Source: Cercis canadensis (Eukaryota; Streptophyta; Magnoliopsida; Fabales; Fabaceae). Taken from it: a DNA stretch of 64,000 bases. How positions within the stretch are numbered: the first letter of the stretch is position 1; each line of letters starts with the position of its first letter. Positions 10,015 to 21,983 of the stretch are shown here, one piece after another. A program made the position numbers and the translations under genes. The stretch is from the NCBI GenBank assembly GCA_003255065.1, contig QAOA01001229.1, positions 504,811 to 568,810 on the forward strand, in the 5' to 3' direction. The notes below the pieces were generated by a model. The model made no database searches. It had not been told where the DNA came from and was given only the letters and a program-made list of their open reading frames with translations.

Positions 10015-10617
10015 TAGATCATGAGTTATACATACATGTAAAGAGATAAATTATAAGCTTGTAGCAATTCCAGCTATTTCAGCAAAATAAAACAAATCAT
10101 AACTTGTATTTTTTTCGACGAATTGACCTAGACACGTGGTTCCATAGCTTAAGAAATAATTTTGATTGATGACTATTATACTATGCAGATAAAATAGTAT
10201 ACACAGTACACAAGTTATTATATTTAAATTTACTAAACTCACTTAAATTCAACAAAATTTACTGAAATTAAATTTTTTTCTATGCAATTTTAAAAGCGCA
10301 TCTCCATATTAATCAAATACATTAAAGATAATTTAATTTTCTTAAATATTGATTTCAAAATTTAAATTTTAACTAGCTCGGATGAATAGAGTATTCAATT
10401 TTTATTTTTATTTTTTGTGGGGGGACTTTGGAGTTTCAAGAGTGGTACTAGTACCGAGTACAACACAGTTCACATGCAAGAATGAGGTGGGAAACGAGAA
10501 ACATAGTATGTTTTCACGGCGTCATCCGTCATCGTATCCAGAATTTGATCATCCATCTCTCCTTATTCGTCATCTTTCTTACCTTACCTTGCCTCTGACA
10601 GTACTTCCATTCCAACG
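10015..10617. other. Intergenic, nothing recognised
   Basis: AT-rich sequence without a supported gene. A 118-codon frame at 10382 has no family-like features and runs into the assembly duplication. Confidence 0.4.
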
Positions 10618-11322
10618 TGGCAGCATCTTGTACAAAACGAAAGTCACACGAGGACAAGCACCACCGTCGAATTACTCTGGTTGCACCATTAACCATATGT
10701 ACCTTCACCCAGAGTATCCTATGAACTATGAATCATGATTTCATGAAATATGAATTCATTCACTCACTTCTCCAACTTCCCCCTCCCCCCGGCCCCACCC
10801 ACCTTCCCATAATTGTATTATTCTGCTTTTACTGACACTAACAAGACTTATATTCGTTTATTTAAAGCCACATCTTATTTTCTATTATATATATGCACTT
10901 TAAAGTTTAAAGTAAATCTTATTTACTCATAAAATCTTTTTACATATGTTAAAATGTAACTTTACCTGCNTGGCAGCATCTTGTACAAAACGAAAGTCAC
11001 ACGAGGACAAGCACCACCGTCGAATTACTCTGGTTGCACCATTAACCACATGTACCTTCACCCAGAGTATCCTATGAAGTATGAATCATGATTTCATGAA
11101 ATATGAATTCATTCACTCACTTCTCCAACTTCCCCCTCCCCCCGGCCCCACCCACCTTCCCATAATTGTATTATTCTGCTTTTACTGACACTAACAAGAC
11201 TTATATTCGTTTATTTAAAGCCACATCTTATTTTCTATTATATATATGCACTTTAAAGTTTAAAGTAAATCTTATTTACTCATAAAATCTTTTTACATAT
11301 GTTAAAATGTAACTTTACCTGC
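10618..11322. repeat. 352-bp direct duplication around an N (likely assembly artefact)
   Basis: 10618-10969 and 10971-11322 are both 352 bp and differ at only about two positions (CATATG/CACATG and GAACTATG/GAAGTATG). The single N at 10970 is exactly the junction. This is what remains when two overlapping contigs, possibly of different haplotypes, are joined without merging. Confidence 0.85.
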
Positions 11323-11388
11323 CCTCTCCTGACTCCATTCACACGTACAGTTAAATACGTCACATTTTTCAACCCTCTTTCCCTATTC

Positions 11389-11393
<5 letters not shown>

Positions 11394-11430
<37 letters not shown>
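11394..11430. repeat. (CT)n microsatellite
   Basis: About eighteen CT units just after the contig-overlap duplication. No gene is attached to it. Confidence 0.9.
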
Positions 11431-11435
<5 letters not shown>

Positions 11436-14400
11436 TAATACTGATTACTGATTAATTTGGTTATTTTCATTAATCTATTACATTATTATTTCTGCAGTGG
11501 GTGAGGGACAAACTGTCTGTAAAGTGCTTATTGTGGAAGGAAGGGAATCCATGCTCTTGTTGCAACTTTACTATACTCTGGCTTATATTATAAGGAATAT
11601 TTTAGCGATTGCCAAACAAGGCATTGAAACAATAAACTTATCTTAATCATTAGCGCTATTATTTTAAAACAACTTGCTTGGTCTCCCGGATCTGAAACCT
11701 CACCCAAATCTAGCATACAACTTGGAATTATTCACCTGTCTCCATATTATAAAACTTCCTCTTTCAATTTTTTAGTATACATGTTCACTATTAACTAATT
11801 AAAAAATTAAACATATAATAGTGCTTCAATGATTATTCTAAAATCAATTTGGGGTTACGTTGAAACTTGAAACTGTCACGGCTCAATTCAATATTTCCTA
11901 AAACCTTTCATTTGTGATCAATGTTAATTTAAGTTTAATTGTAATTTTACTTCTTTTATTTTAATAATTTAAATTGTTTGGTCTTTTTATTTTTAAAAAT
12001 TAATAATATAGTCTATTTATACTCATAAAATATATAATTTTAATTATTTTATTATTTTTTAAGTTTAATTTAAAATATAAAATTTTTTAATTCACAATCT
12101 CATCGTTCAAATTAAAGAATTATGTCTTACGATGTTTTACTACAAAACTAATATTCACTCAATTTTTCCTACCATGAATGTTCAGAAATTACTTTTTTTT
12201 TTCAATTCATGGCTTTCATTTTTTTTTTATACTCATTTATTTCAATAATAATTAATTTAAATTATTAAATAAGAATCTAATAGAGACTTTTTTATACACA
12301 ATATTTCATTTTGTTTAGATGCAAAAATGAAAGAAAATAACAAAGACATTTCTTGCAGCAAAAACTTTCTACATAGACTATACTTATAGATTGTGTGTTA
12401 GTTAAAACCCTATGAATGTGATTTCCTTTCTTGTTGGTTGTTAGTCGTTTGAAGCATAGAATATTGGAATAAAATTTCCCTATGTGGTGACACTTTAGTC
12501 TAGCTTTAGAGACGTAGAAAAAATTTGGAGTGTGTCACACTTTAGGAATTAAAAGGGAGTCAACCACTGTGTAGAGTGTGATTCTAAAATATGTTTCCAA
12601 AGCAACATCCAAATAATTGGATGCTAGAGATGCAATGTTCTATAGCCAATAAAAAGCATAACGCATAAAGAAAAGAAGCAGAAGCCCTCACGGCAAAGCC
12701 AAGTAAATGAACCATTCTTGAGTCAACAAGCAATGCCACAAAATTCTAGTCTCCTATTAATGAGATTACCTTTAAATTTTTGGTTCTATACACAGTTATT
12801 TAGTTATATGAAATTATGTGTCAGATTTTTTTTTCTTTTTTCGGAATTTTTTGGTCAATTGAACAACTTCCTTTCTCGTGGGGAAGAAGCATTTCTAGAT
12901 TGCTATAATTGAGAGTAAAAAAAGGGGAAAAACATGAAAGTTTAATTAAAGGTATTGGGTTTGGTGTGTAAAATCAAATGGCATAATTGTTTCTTGCCTT
13001 TATTTGTGCTAAAAGTTTATTTTCTTATCATGATTCAATTCTATTCTCTCCATCTTCCAAATAAAACAGAGAATCATTTTATTGAAATAAGACTTCAAAA
13101 GTAATCGTGAACATGTTAAACTTTTCTTTTCAAGTTTGAACATTATAATTATTCCATTACGCAAAGAATTCCGCAGCTTGCTACACTTTTATTTTTTATG
13201 TATATCAAGTAGCATGATTAGTACTTTCATATTTTTGCTTAAAATTATCTTAAATATTTATTTCTTTAAATGGAAAAGAGAACTTTTCTTTCATTTCATG
13301 TTCTCCACGAACCTCAACCCCCATCCAAATTATAATGTATTTATTATATATATATTGAGATGAAGACTATAGACAGTTCAAGAAAATAAAAATAAAAAAA
13401 GTCACATGTAATTCATTGAAGAAAAAAAAAACTGAAAAGAAAACAATAATCGTAAATGTGATAAAAATTTGTTTTAGGGATTAAATATATATATATTGAG
13501 ACTCATTATACTTGTAATATTGAATTCTCATTGCACCAAAAATGATATTGAATTGGTAACACGTAGTCACGTATTGAAAGGAACTATCCTAATGGAAGAG
13601 CCGTTTAGAAGATGATACAATAGAATAGAATACAACTAATATAATAAATGTGAAAAAATAAAATAATTTAAAGGTAATATATAGGATATTCCCTGAAATT
13701 GGGCAATTAGAAAAAGGAAAATTGGAAATTCCAGTGAGGCACTTGGGAGAGTTGAACTATGAAAATTGCGGCCTGCACGTGATCACATGGCATGTGTTAC
13801 GGCTCACCAATTGGAAGCTTTTCAGGATCTGACCCAGCTGGGCCCACTGGGCCTCTGCCAGCTGAGCCATCCTCACTGTAGCCGTCAACATCTGTGCAAA
13901 GTTTAACTATTAACAGCTGGCAACCCATTACTGGACGCAAAGAATATTACTTTTTATTATTATCATTTTTATATTTTCTTATTATTATTAAATAATTATT
14001 AAAAAATTGTGTATTATAGAACATACTACATAATTTATTTTTCTAAAATTTTTATAATAATACAAAATATATATTATAAATCTCATAAAAAATAAAATAA
14101 TATTATCTCTCTAAGCTGGTAAATAACATAGAGGTGACCTTATTATTGTTATTATTATTATAATTCCCCTTTATTCAAATTTCATCCATGGAAGGCATTT
14201 GATTCCACCTCTTACCCCATACTGCTTAGCTGCACCTACTAAGCACCTAACCCCACCCTAGAAAAAGAAAAAAAAAAAAGAAAATATTCCTTCCTTTTTT
14301 ATTTTCTCTTTTAACTTAGAAAATAATTTGTTCAATCAAAAAAAGAAAACACATGTTACATTACTAGATTAATTGAGCTGGCACTAGTTTTATGTTTGGA

Positions 14401-15215
14401 TGGTGGAAGACCTGGCATTGAATTACTGTGTATAAAGTATTACTCATAATGATGATGAAAATTGAAAAATATCTTGCCTATGGATGAACTAGCCACCTTA
14501 CTCGTCATTAGTGCTCTAGTGCTTTGTGGTTGTTGAGCCAATTTTTTTGTTCTTGTATAAAATAAAATAAAAAAAGCCTGTTTTTTCAATTTACTTTATT
14601 TTTATCATCCATTAGGGATATATCTCTATTAAGTTGCAATACAAGCTTAAATTAAGACAACATCTATAATATATATTAATGAAATTGTGTATCAATATTA
14701 TAGAGTTTGTGATTTTTGAATTGGGTAAACATACAAAATTAGTGTATACAAATCATTATATTTAAGAGTTCTCACTCTTAAACTCTGTATTATAGCCTAC
14801 TCTATAAATTAATAACTATTCAATGATAAAGCTCAAAGCTTGGTATTTACTCTTTTTTTTTTTTATCATAATTAAGACTGCAATTCAGCTGACGAGAAAT
14901 TAAAGAAAGCAATTTTTAGGAGGTTAAGAGAAATGAAAAGTGGAATTCAAGGAAATAGAAAACGAAAAGCAGGAGAAAACTTCCAGAAACAGATATTAAG
15001 GTGAGTATTAATATTCATCATTGAATGATAGAATTAAAAAGAAGATTTTGTATTTTAGCAATGAATGACCTCTTATTCTGAAAAATAGCAGAGGTTGATG
15101 ACCCTTCTTTACTTTCACATTAAAGTTGTTAGTCACTGACCATTTATATTCATAAAGACCCCCTTTAATTTTTACACCATTTCCTATAATCCCACCTGTA
15201 TTCCCTCTTCAATTT
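11431..15215. other. Gene-poor intergenic region
   Basis: Strongly AT-rich with many homopolymers. Short frames (for example at 12718 and 13136) look like chance frames: biased composition, no domain, no splice support. I see no RNA gene or bounded transposon here. Confidence 0.5.
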
Positions 15216-15590
15216 AATGCAATTACGCATTAGCATTTTCATCAAACAACAGCTGGAATTTGAATTATCCTCTCCTCTCTCTCCCTCATCCTAGAAAAGG
15301 GAAATTTTTATTGGCTATACTATGAAGGAAAATTTTGAGTAGTGGTATATGATGGCCATTCTATTGGCTGTCACATATTAAATTTGTGTTTATAACCAAT
15401 AANAATGCAATTACGCATTAGCATTTTCATCAAACAACAGCTGGAATTTGAACTATCCTCTCCTCTCTCTCCCTCATCCTAGAAAAGGGAAATTTTTATT
15501 GGCTATTCTATGAAGGAAAATTTTGACTAGTGGTATATGATGGCCATTCTATTGGCTGTCACATATTAAATTTGTGTTTATAACCAATAA
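15216..15590. repeat. 187-bp direct duplication around an N (likely assembly artefact)
   Basis: 15216-15402 and 15404-15590 are both 187 bp, begin AATGCAATTACGC and end ATAACCAATAA, with a handful of substitutions, and are separated by the single N at 15403. This is the same pattern as 10618-11322 and again fits an unmerged contig overlap. Confidence 0.85.
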
Positions 15591-16442
15591 TTTAATCAAT
15601 AAAAAGTTTAATGTTTGTAAATAGTATTCTTACTAGTTGCATACAGGTAAGTTGTACGGATAAATAAAACAAAAAAGAAAAGAAGTTTATGAAGAGAGAA
15701 AAAAAATACAAAATACAAGAAAGAAAGAGAAATAGAAAAAATAAAAAAGTGCAAGTAGCGAGTACAATAACTTTGATTAACTGTACTTAAAAAAAAAAAT
15801 GCTTACCATACAAATTGAGACAGCTATATGAACCCAACCCACCGTTTGATTTTTCTTTTTGGCATATGGTGTTTTATGTTGGTATATACCAAAGATTTTG
15901 ACATTGACTAATCTCTCTCATAGTCATGTGGCCAAATTCCAGAACACTATCACCACAACAAATGTGCCTCGCACGGAACTGCAAACATTATGTGCCCTGC
16001 CCTCGTGTCACTGGGGTTACATTGTATGGTTGCCTCGGAAAGTTCTACCACTTACCCAATAAAGTCTCCACTAGCCAATACCAAATTTAAGTTGCTAAAT
16101 CAAATATAAAAGTAAAAGACTTTCCATTTTTCCAAAAAAAGAAAAAAAAAAAAAGTGGGTCATAAATCTAGATAGTATTATAAGTTAGCGCGTAAATTAG
16201 TTAAAAATTCAAACTTTCACTCGGTAGATTACGTCTTCAATTAATATTAATCACACTAGAATTCAGACGCGTTTTATAATTACTAATTGTCCGAATAAAG
16301 AAAGAAGACGAAATTGAAATTACTTCCATAACAGCGGTTTCAGCAAATATAAAAACGGGCCATTTTTCCTATTACTTGCTTGCTTCTCCGATAAGAGTGA
16401 GTAAATGAAATATATGCAGAGGAGATAGAAAGTTGGAAGTGG

Positions 16443-16484
16443 AGGAGAGGAGAGAGAGAGAGAGAGGGTGTGTGTGTGTGTGTG
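16443..16484. repeat. (GA)n(GT)n compound microsatellite
   Basis: Runs of GA followed by GT, about 450 bp upstream of the GATL start codon and therefore possibly in its promoter or far 5' leader. Confidence 0.8.
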
Positions 16485-16936
16485 AAAATGAAAAAGGAAA
16501 TGGAAAGAAACAGAGTCAGAGACAGAGACAGTAAATGAAATCTCATATAAGTAGGTAATAAATTTCTCTTTCTCAGACAACTCCAGCGGCACCTCCCCCT
16601 ACTCCTTCCCCCCTTCCCCTTCTCTCTTGCTCTGAGAAAGCAAAACCGCGTGTTTCTTGACACGCACCTAGAAAGAACACGACGAGGAAGAAGAAGGATT
16701 GGTTAAAAGGGAAATGGCAACCCTTCTGTGATCTTTCACATTTCATTTCTAGAACTGCCCCTTTCTCTATCATTCTGGGTTCTGCGTTCCCTTTCAGTCC
16801 AATGCTATTCTATTCTAACCCATCACCCAAAATCACCACCAGTGAGTTCATTCATTTCACTTCCAAGAACTAATTGTTTCCTTCTCCGACATAAAAGAAA
16901 GCATCTTTCATCCTTCTTCTTGAAGCAGAGCCGCAA

Positions 16937-18103
16937 ATGCTTCCCTTCCGGTTATGCGCCGTCGTTTTGTTGGGCCTGGTCTATCTGCTATTCCCGCCGT
17001 TCTGCCTCGGGATTCGGTCGTTTCCGACCCGGGTTATCGACGGCGGCGATGGGTTGGAAATGGGCTTTGACGGTTCGTTTCAATTCGTTGAAGCCCCGGA
17101 CTACCGTAATGGAGCAGGGTGCCCTTTTTCCAGCAATAGGGAATTGGTTTTGTCTTGCGACCCTTCTCTGGTTCACATCGCCATGACCTTGGATTCTGGG
17201 TACCTAAGGGGCTCCATTGCCGCCGTTCATTCCGTTCTCAGACACGCTTCCTGCCCCGAAAACGTCTTCTTTCACTTTATTGCAGCAGAGTTCGACCCGG
17301 CGAGTCCTCGGGTCTTGACCCAACTCGTCCGATCCACCTTCCCTTCACTCAATTTCAAAGTTTACATCTTCAGAGAAGACACAGTGATCAACCTTATCTC
17401 TTCGTCCATTCGTCAAGCCCTCGAGAACCCACTGAACTACGCGAGGAACTATCTGGGTGATATTCTAGATGGCTGTGTTGATCGAGTTATCTACCTTGAC
17501 TCGGACGTGGTCGTGGTCGATGACATTCACAAGCTCTGGAACGTGACGCTCACTGATTCACGAGTCATTGGGGCACCCGAGTACTGCCATGCCAACTTCA
17601 CCAAGTACTTCACCGAGAGGTTCTGGTCCGACCCGGTTCTTTCTCGAGTCTTCTCTTCGAGGAGGCCCTGTTATTTCAACACCGGGGTGATGATAATGGA
17701 TTTGGTGAGGTGGAGGGAAGGCAATTACAGGAAGAGGATAGAGAATTGGATGGAGTTGCAGAGGAAGAAGAGGATTTACGAGTTGGGTTCTCTCCCACCT
17801 TTCTTGCTTGTCTTTGCTGGGAACGTGGAAGCCATTGATCACAGGTGGAACCAGCATGGGTTGGGTGGAGATAACGTTAATGGCATTTGCAGGTCTCTGC
17901 ACCCTGGCCCTGTGAGTCTCTTGCATTGGAGTGGTAAAGGGAAGCCATGGGTGAGGCTTGATGCCAAGCAACCTTGCCCATTGGATCGTCTTTGGGAGCC
18001 TTATGATCTCTACAAGCCACAGCACCATCAGAACAGAGCAAGGGATCAACCATGGAGCTTTTCTTCATCGATCTTGGTGGGATATTCCCATGATTTATTA
18101 TGA
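16937..18103 (+). CDS. GATL: Galacturonosyltransferase-like protein (GATL, GT8 family)
   Basis: A single exon of 388 aa, as is usual for GATL genes. GATLs are Golgi GT8 glycosyltransferases linked to pectin and xylan synthesis. Residues 1-25 are hydrophobic (signal peptide or anchor: [19 protein letters not shown]). The GT8 domain starts at [10 protein letters not shown] (residue 77 on) and holds [13 protein letters not shown], the DXD metal/nucleotide-sugar motif in [12 protein letters not shown] (Asp188, Asp190), [38 protein letters not shown] and the C-terminal HWSGKGKPW (His330). The short N-terminal region lacks the long stem of true GAUTs, which separates GATL from GAUT. The pattern, including [15 protein letters not shown], recalls GATL10-type members, but the exact orthologue is not certain. 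The ATG at 16937 is the first in this frame giving a proper hydrophobic N-terminus. Confidence 0.95.
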   Translation: MLPFRLCAVVLLGLVYLLFPPFCLGIRSFPTRVIDGGDGLEMGFDGSFQFVEAPDYRNGAGCPFSSNRELVLSCDPSLVHIAMTLDSGYLRGSIAAVHSVLRHASCPENVFFHFIAAEFDPASPRVLTQLVRSTFPSLNFKVYIFREDTVINLISSSIRQALENPLNYARNYLGDILDGCVDRVIYLDSDVVVVDDIHKLWNVTLTDSRVIGAPEYCHANFTKYFTERFWSDPVLSRVFSSRRPCYFNTGVMIMDLVRWREGNYRKRIENWMELQRKKRIYELGSLPPFLLVFAGNVEAIDHRWNQHGLGGDNVNGICRSLHPGPVSLLHWSGKGKPWVRLDAKQPCPLDRLWEPYDLYKPQHHQNRARDQPWSFSSSILVGYSHDLL

Positions 18104-19716
18104 TTCTTGTTGCATTTCTTGTCCAGAGATTCTTTCTGTACAGTTTGGGTAGAAGAGATATGAGGGATGGGGTTTTCTTTTTCTTTTTTTTCATTTTTTT
18201 TAAGAGTTTTTTTGTATTTTTTTTCCCTTTAAATTCATGTTCTTTACATAAAGTTCAATTCTTTTTCTTCTGCGGGTTCCTGCTCTTGGAACAATTTTGG
18301 TGGGGGTTTATTTCTTTGTATGTGACCATTGATTGTATGTGCCAAACAAAGTGGAGAATACCAACATAGTTTTTCATCGTTTCTATTTGATCGGAGTTTC
18401 TATCATTTTTTGTTTCTTTTCTACTTATTGCCTATGAATTATGGAAACGTTGGTGTTTGGTTGATTTGACTTTGATGTCTTGTGAAAATTTGGTTGCCAC
18501 TCATCAAGTTATGAATGAATTAGTCACGGATTCACAATGATTCAAAGCTAAGATAAGAGAAAGTGGAAAAGAGACTTGAAAAAGAATATATGCATTGCCA
18601 TATGCCAATATCCTAGTGCAGCTCAAAAGGAAGTCACAAGAGCTTTCCTTTGGCATGAGGAACCCGAAATGCCTATCCTCCTAAGTGATGTTGTTCATTT
18701 ATCAACCAATTTGGACCCCATAGAGCTCGTGTGAATTGAAAAGGTCTATGCGTAAGGCTAAATCATGTTTGCAATTGAACTTGACTTGCAATTTTATTTT
18801 CACACGCGTCATGGCTATGAAATGAAATCTGCTAAAGCTAATGTGGCAGTGGCATCCCAGGAACAGTGGTCATAAAGTGCTTCAAAAAAGACAAAAGCCA
18901 ATTTTTTTTTTTTTTTTTAAAGTATAGCTGGCTTTGTGATTAGCCAGAGAAAGATATAGTTTTGGGTAACTCGGTTGATCGTTTCTCTTGCTATCTCTTT
19001 GGCAGGTGTTTTTCGGTGACATATGTCCAAATATGAAGTCATGGCTAACTCTTCTGGCTCACCGATGTTGACCTATGAGATGCACCGTTATTAGGTTGAA
19101 GTTCCGAATCCAATGCCAATTCTAATTCCTCAATTGCTTAGGGAATTGAACTAAATTAGGTAATTGGGATAATAAAGGTTCTGAGTACTAACCATTCTGT
19201 AAATTGCACTACTTAGTGCAGCATGTCTCCAACAAAATGGATCAACAGAGGGAAGGGGAAAACGAAAATAGAGAAAATAAAACCCATGAATTGAAGGATT
19301 TGAGATTAGAAAGAAGTAAAAATTGGTGATGTAATAAGTAATTCATTTATATTTAAATACATTTATTTTTACCTTTACTAAACAGTAAATACACCATTAA
19401 ACAAAAAAAGACATTTAAGTTGGGGCAGACTGAAATATATCCTGTTTTAACTTCTGTATTGATTGATTAAGTCAAAATACTGTTCACGCCTGACGCCACG
19501 TCAATACAAGAACCAGATCAGCCATCTGATTATATTTTAATTAAACAAATAGTGCAACTAATGACCGTTTAAATGTCTCTTTTCTTTTGCATTTTAAATA
19601 TGCTAATCAAGCATCACCTTCCACCACCTTCTCCTTTGGATCCCAAGTAAAATAATTGCAAAAAGCAACAATAAAAACATAATATATTAATAATCTTAAT
19701 TTAATCGCCTCCATAA
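18104..19716. other. Intergenic region between GATL and the germin-like gene
   Basis: The first 250 bp are T-rich and look like the GATL 3' UTR. The rest is AT-rich without recognised genes. The two genes are convergent (+ then -), so no promoter is expected here. Confidence 0.5.
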
Positions 19717-20388
19717 TCACCCTCCAAGGTTCCTACGGATTCTTGCCACTTCATCTATGCTAATTTTGAAAGCGTTTTGTAGTATTTGATCAGGAATAGG
19801 AGGTTTGCTTGTAAATGTGGCAACTGATGCAATTTGTGCACCTGGGTTCTGGCTATTGAGCCCAGACACAGCTATTGCGGGCTTCCCAGAATCCAGATTG
19901 AAAAGGAAATGGATCAAGCCCTTTGGGAACACAAATGACTCACCAGCCCGTATTTGTTGGGTAAAGACACGGTTAGATGTGTCAATAAAGCCCACAAGCA
20001 GCACACCCTTGAGGCAAGTGGTCACTTCTGAGGCTCGTGGGTGCGAATGAGGTGGCACGATCCCATTTGCCGCTATATCAATCCGGGCCAGTACCATGCC
20101 CAAGGTGTTAAGCCCAGGAAGATTAACAATGTTGGTTAGGGTGACATTAAAGCCAAACGGGTTAGCACTAGTGTCACCAGCCTTGGCCAATGAAGATGTA
20201 GCAAAATGGGATGAGGCTGCTTGCTTAGGGTCAATGCAAGGTGCACCATTGATGAACAAAGTTTGAGGCTTTTTGGTATCTGCAACACAGTAATCTTGAA
20301 GGGGATCGGGGTCGGCTTTGGATAGACCCACTAGAAGGGATAGGCAGAAGAATAACACTTGAAATGGGTGAAGAAAATGGGTTCTCAT
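19717..20388 (-). CDS. Germin-like protein
   Basis: Germin-like proteins are secreted cupins of the cell wall; some have superoxide dismutase or oxalate oxidase activity with bound manganese, others act as receptors or in defence. This one has 223 aa, typical for the family. A signal peptide covers about residues 1-25 (VLFFCLSLLVGLSKA). Cys34 and Cys51 form the conserved N-terminal pair. The first cupin box PPHSHPRASE supplies His114, His116 and Glu121, and the second box FPKGLIHFLFN supplies His160, so all four metal ligands are present. An N-glycosylation site is at NVT (81-83). The frame is open for 71 more codons upstream, but the Met at 20388 is chosen because it directly precedes a clean signal peptide. 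The gene appears intronless and intact. Confidence 0.95.
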   Translation of the reverse strand: MRTHFLHPFQVLFFCLSLLVGLSKADPDPLQDYCVADTKKPQTLFINGAPCIDPKQAASSHFATSSLAKAGDTSANPFGFNVTLTNIVNLPGLNTLGMVLARIDIAANGIVPPHSHPRASEVTTCLKGVLLVGFIDTSNRVFTQQIRAGESFVFPKGLIHFLFNLDSGKPAIAVSGLNSQNPGAQIASVATFTSKPPIPDQILQNAFKISIDEVARIRRNLGG

Positions 20389-21983
20389 TTTAACTGTTAT
20401 ATGAGGAAACACCAATAGATATATGCTAGTGTTACAGTATGGATTTAGCAGTGGGAGCAAAGTTTTAAATATACAAAGAGAGAAAGCTGATGATGGAAGG
20501 TGAGATGTTGATATTAGGTAAATTTGACAGTTGAGTAGCTTAAGAGCATGGGATGGTGAAGAGACAAGGCAAGCTAAAGCAAATGTGATCAACTCAAACA
20601 AGTTGATGATGTTTTAGTTCCATTCAACTGAAAAAGACTCAAATTTTATGTACGAGTCTACAAGTATCTTCTCAAGTCAAGTCCAAATGTTCAACATTGG
20701 TAATCTAATTAAATTAAATTAAATTCAATGGGCTAGGCCCATTATGCAAGGCTCCATATAAAACGGTGTCGTTTGAATTGGCTTGCCATGATACGACTTC
20801 GTTCTAGTCTTCTAGATATATTCTTGGTCAATTATGTCCCATATCTTTAGTTCAACCAATTCAGTCGGGGTCCACATGTGGCCCAAGTGAGGCTGATAAT
20901 TAATTTTGAGACCCGTCACATGTACCTTTCACACACTCCCTTGCCACTGCAGCTTTTTTTCATGTGGGCCTTCCTTCATTGCCTTCTATTTCATGCTTGA
21001 TCTGATCACCACCGTCTTGGAGTTATTGGGTCTCTCTCTCAAGTCTCTCAACCTTTGAATGAGATATCTCCACGGTATATGCATGATTAATGGGAAGAAA
21101 ATTGTTAAGATTAGCTGTGATCTCTCTGTTTTATCCAATTGTACCCACTTTGATTAGTTGAAAAACCATAGTTTAAGCCAGCTAATCTATATTTTCCCCC
21201 TTTAATTACTTTCTAATTTGTTTCTTTTTGTTCTTTTTTTCGGGTGTTGGTTTCCTTCCACATTTATATGCCCTTTTATGATCTCTAACAGCTTCAACCT
21301 TGGCCCTCACCTGAAAGTAGTACTCAATGTCATTAAAAGTTAAATAATCTTTTGAAGTATAATATTATTGGTGATCTATAACCCTGAACTTGCACTTTGC
21401 TCACGCTTTTGAGGAATATTGCTTTGTCTTGATGATTGGGTTTATCATTTAGGAATTTCCACAAGTACCACAAGCAGACAAAGCATGTCGTTACAGTGGA
21501 AAGGTGAAGTAGAAATTGAAGTAAAGAAAAGAATGAGTACTCTCACAACACATGCACATGTCGTCCCATTCCTTCACTCATCATTTGCTTCATTTTTTTA
21601 GATTCTTCTTTTTGTCTTTCATTGTGAGCATTCTGGTCTTTTCAGTGAGATTCCCAGGATTGATTGCTTTCCCCTGGCTTGCTTACACAGGTCATGCCGT
21701 GTCCTCTGTTCGAGGTTATAGCTGAATAGTAATTTACTTCTATGGGTGAATTCGTTTTAGATAAGCCAATGTATGAAGATAAGGTAAACCCATTTGTCAT
21801 TAAGTTTGTTAAAGCTTAAACATTTATTCTTTTCCCTGATATTGTTTTTTAAATCTATCTGGTTGATTGATTCCCAATTGATGGTTGATAAAATCCATGC
21901 TTTTGGTATCATTGTGAGTTGTCCTTGTGTTGGTTGCTTGCAATTATGCATTCAATTTTTGTTTTTCTCTGCTGTGCTAGAAG
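20389..21983. other. Divergent intergenic region (germin-like / WVD2-like)
   Basis: It contains the promoters of two divergently transcribed genes. A TATATTTA-like stretch on the minus strand near 20466-20475 could serve the germin-like gene. A GTCGTTT-containing palindrome-like motif lies at 20763-20776. The 5' leader of the WVD2-like gene probably starts within 21400-21980 and may contain an intron; this is inferred only from position. Confidence 0.4.

Noticed and set aside
16340-16663. 107-codon minus-strand frame upstream of GATL
   Set aside because: It is a low-complexity translation of the GA/GT microsatellite and CT-rich leader.
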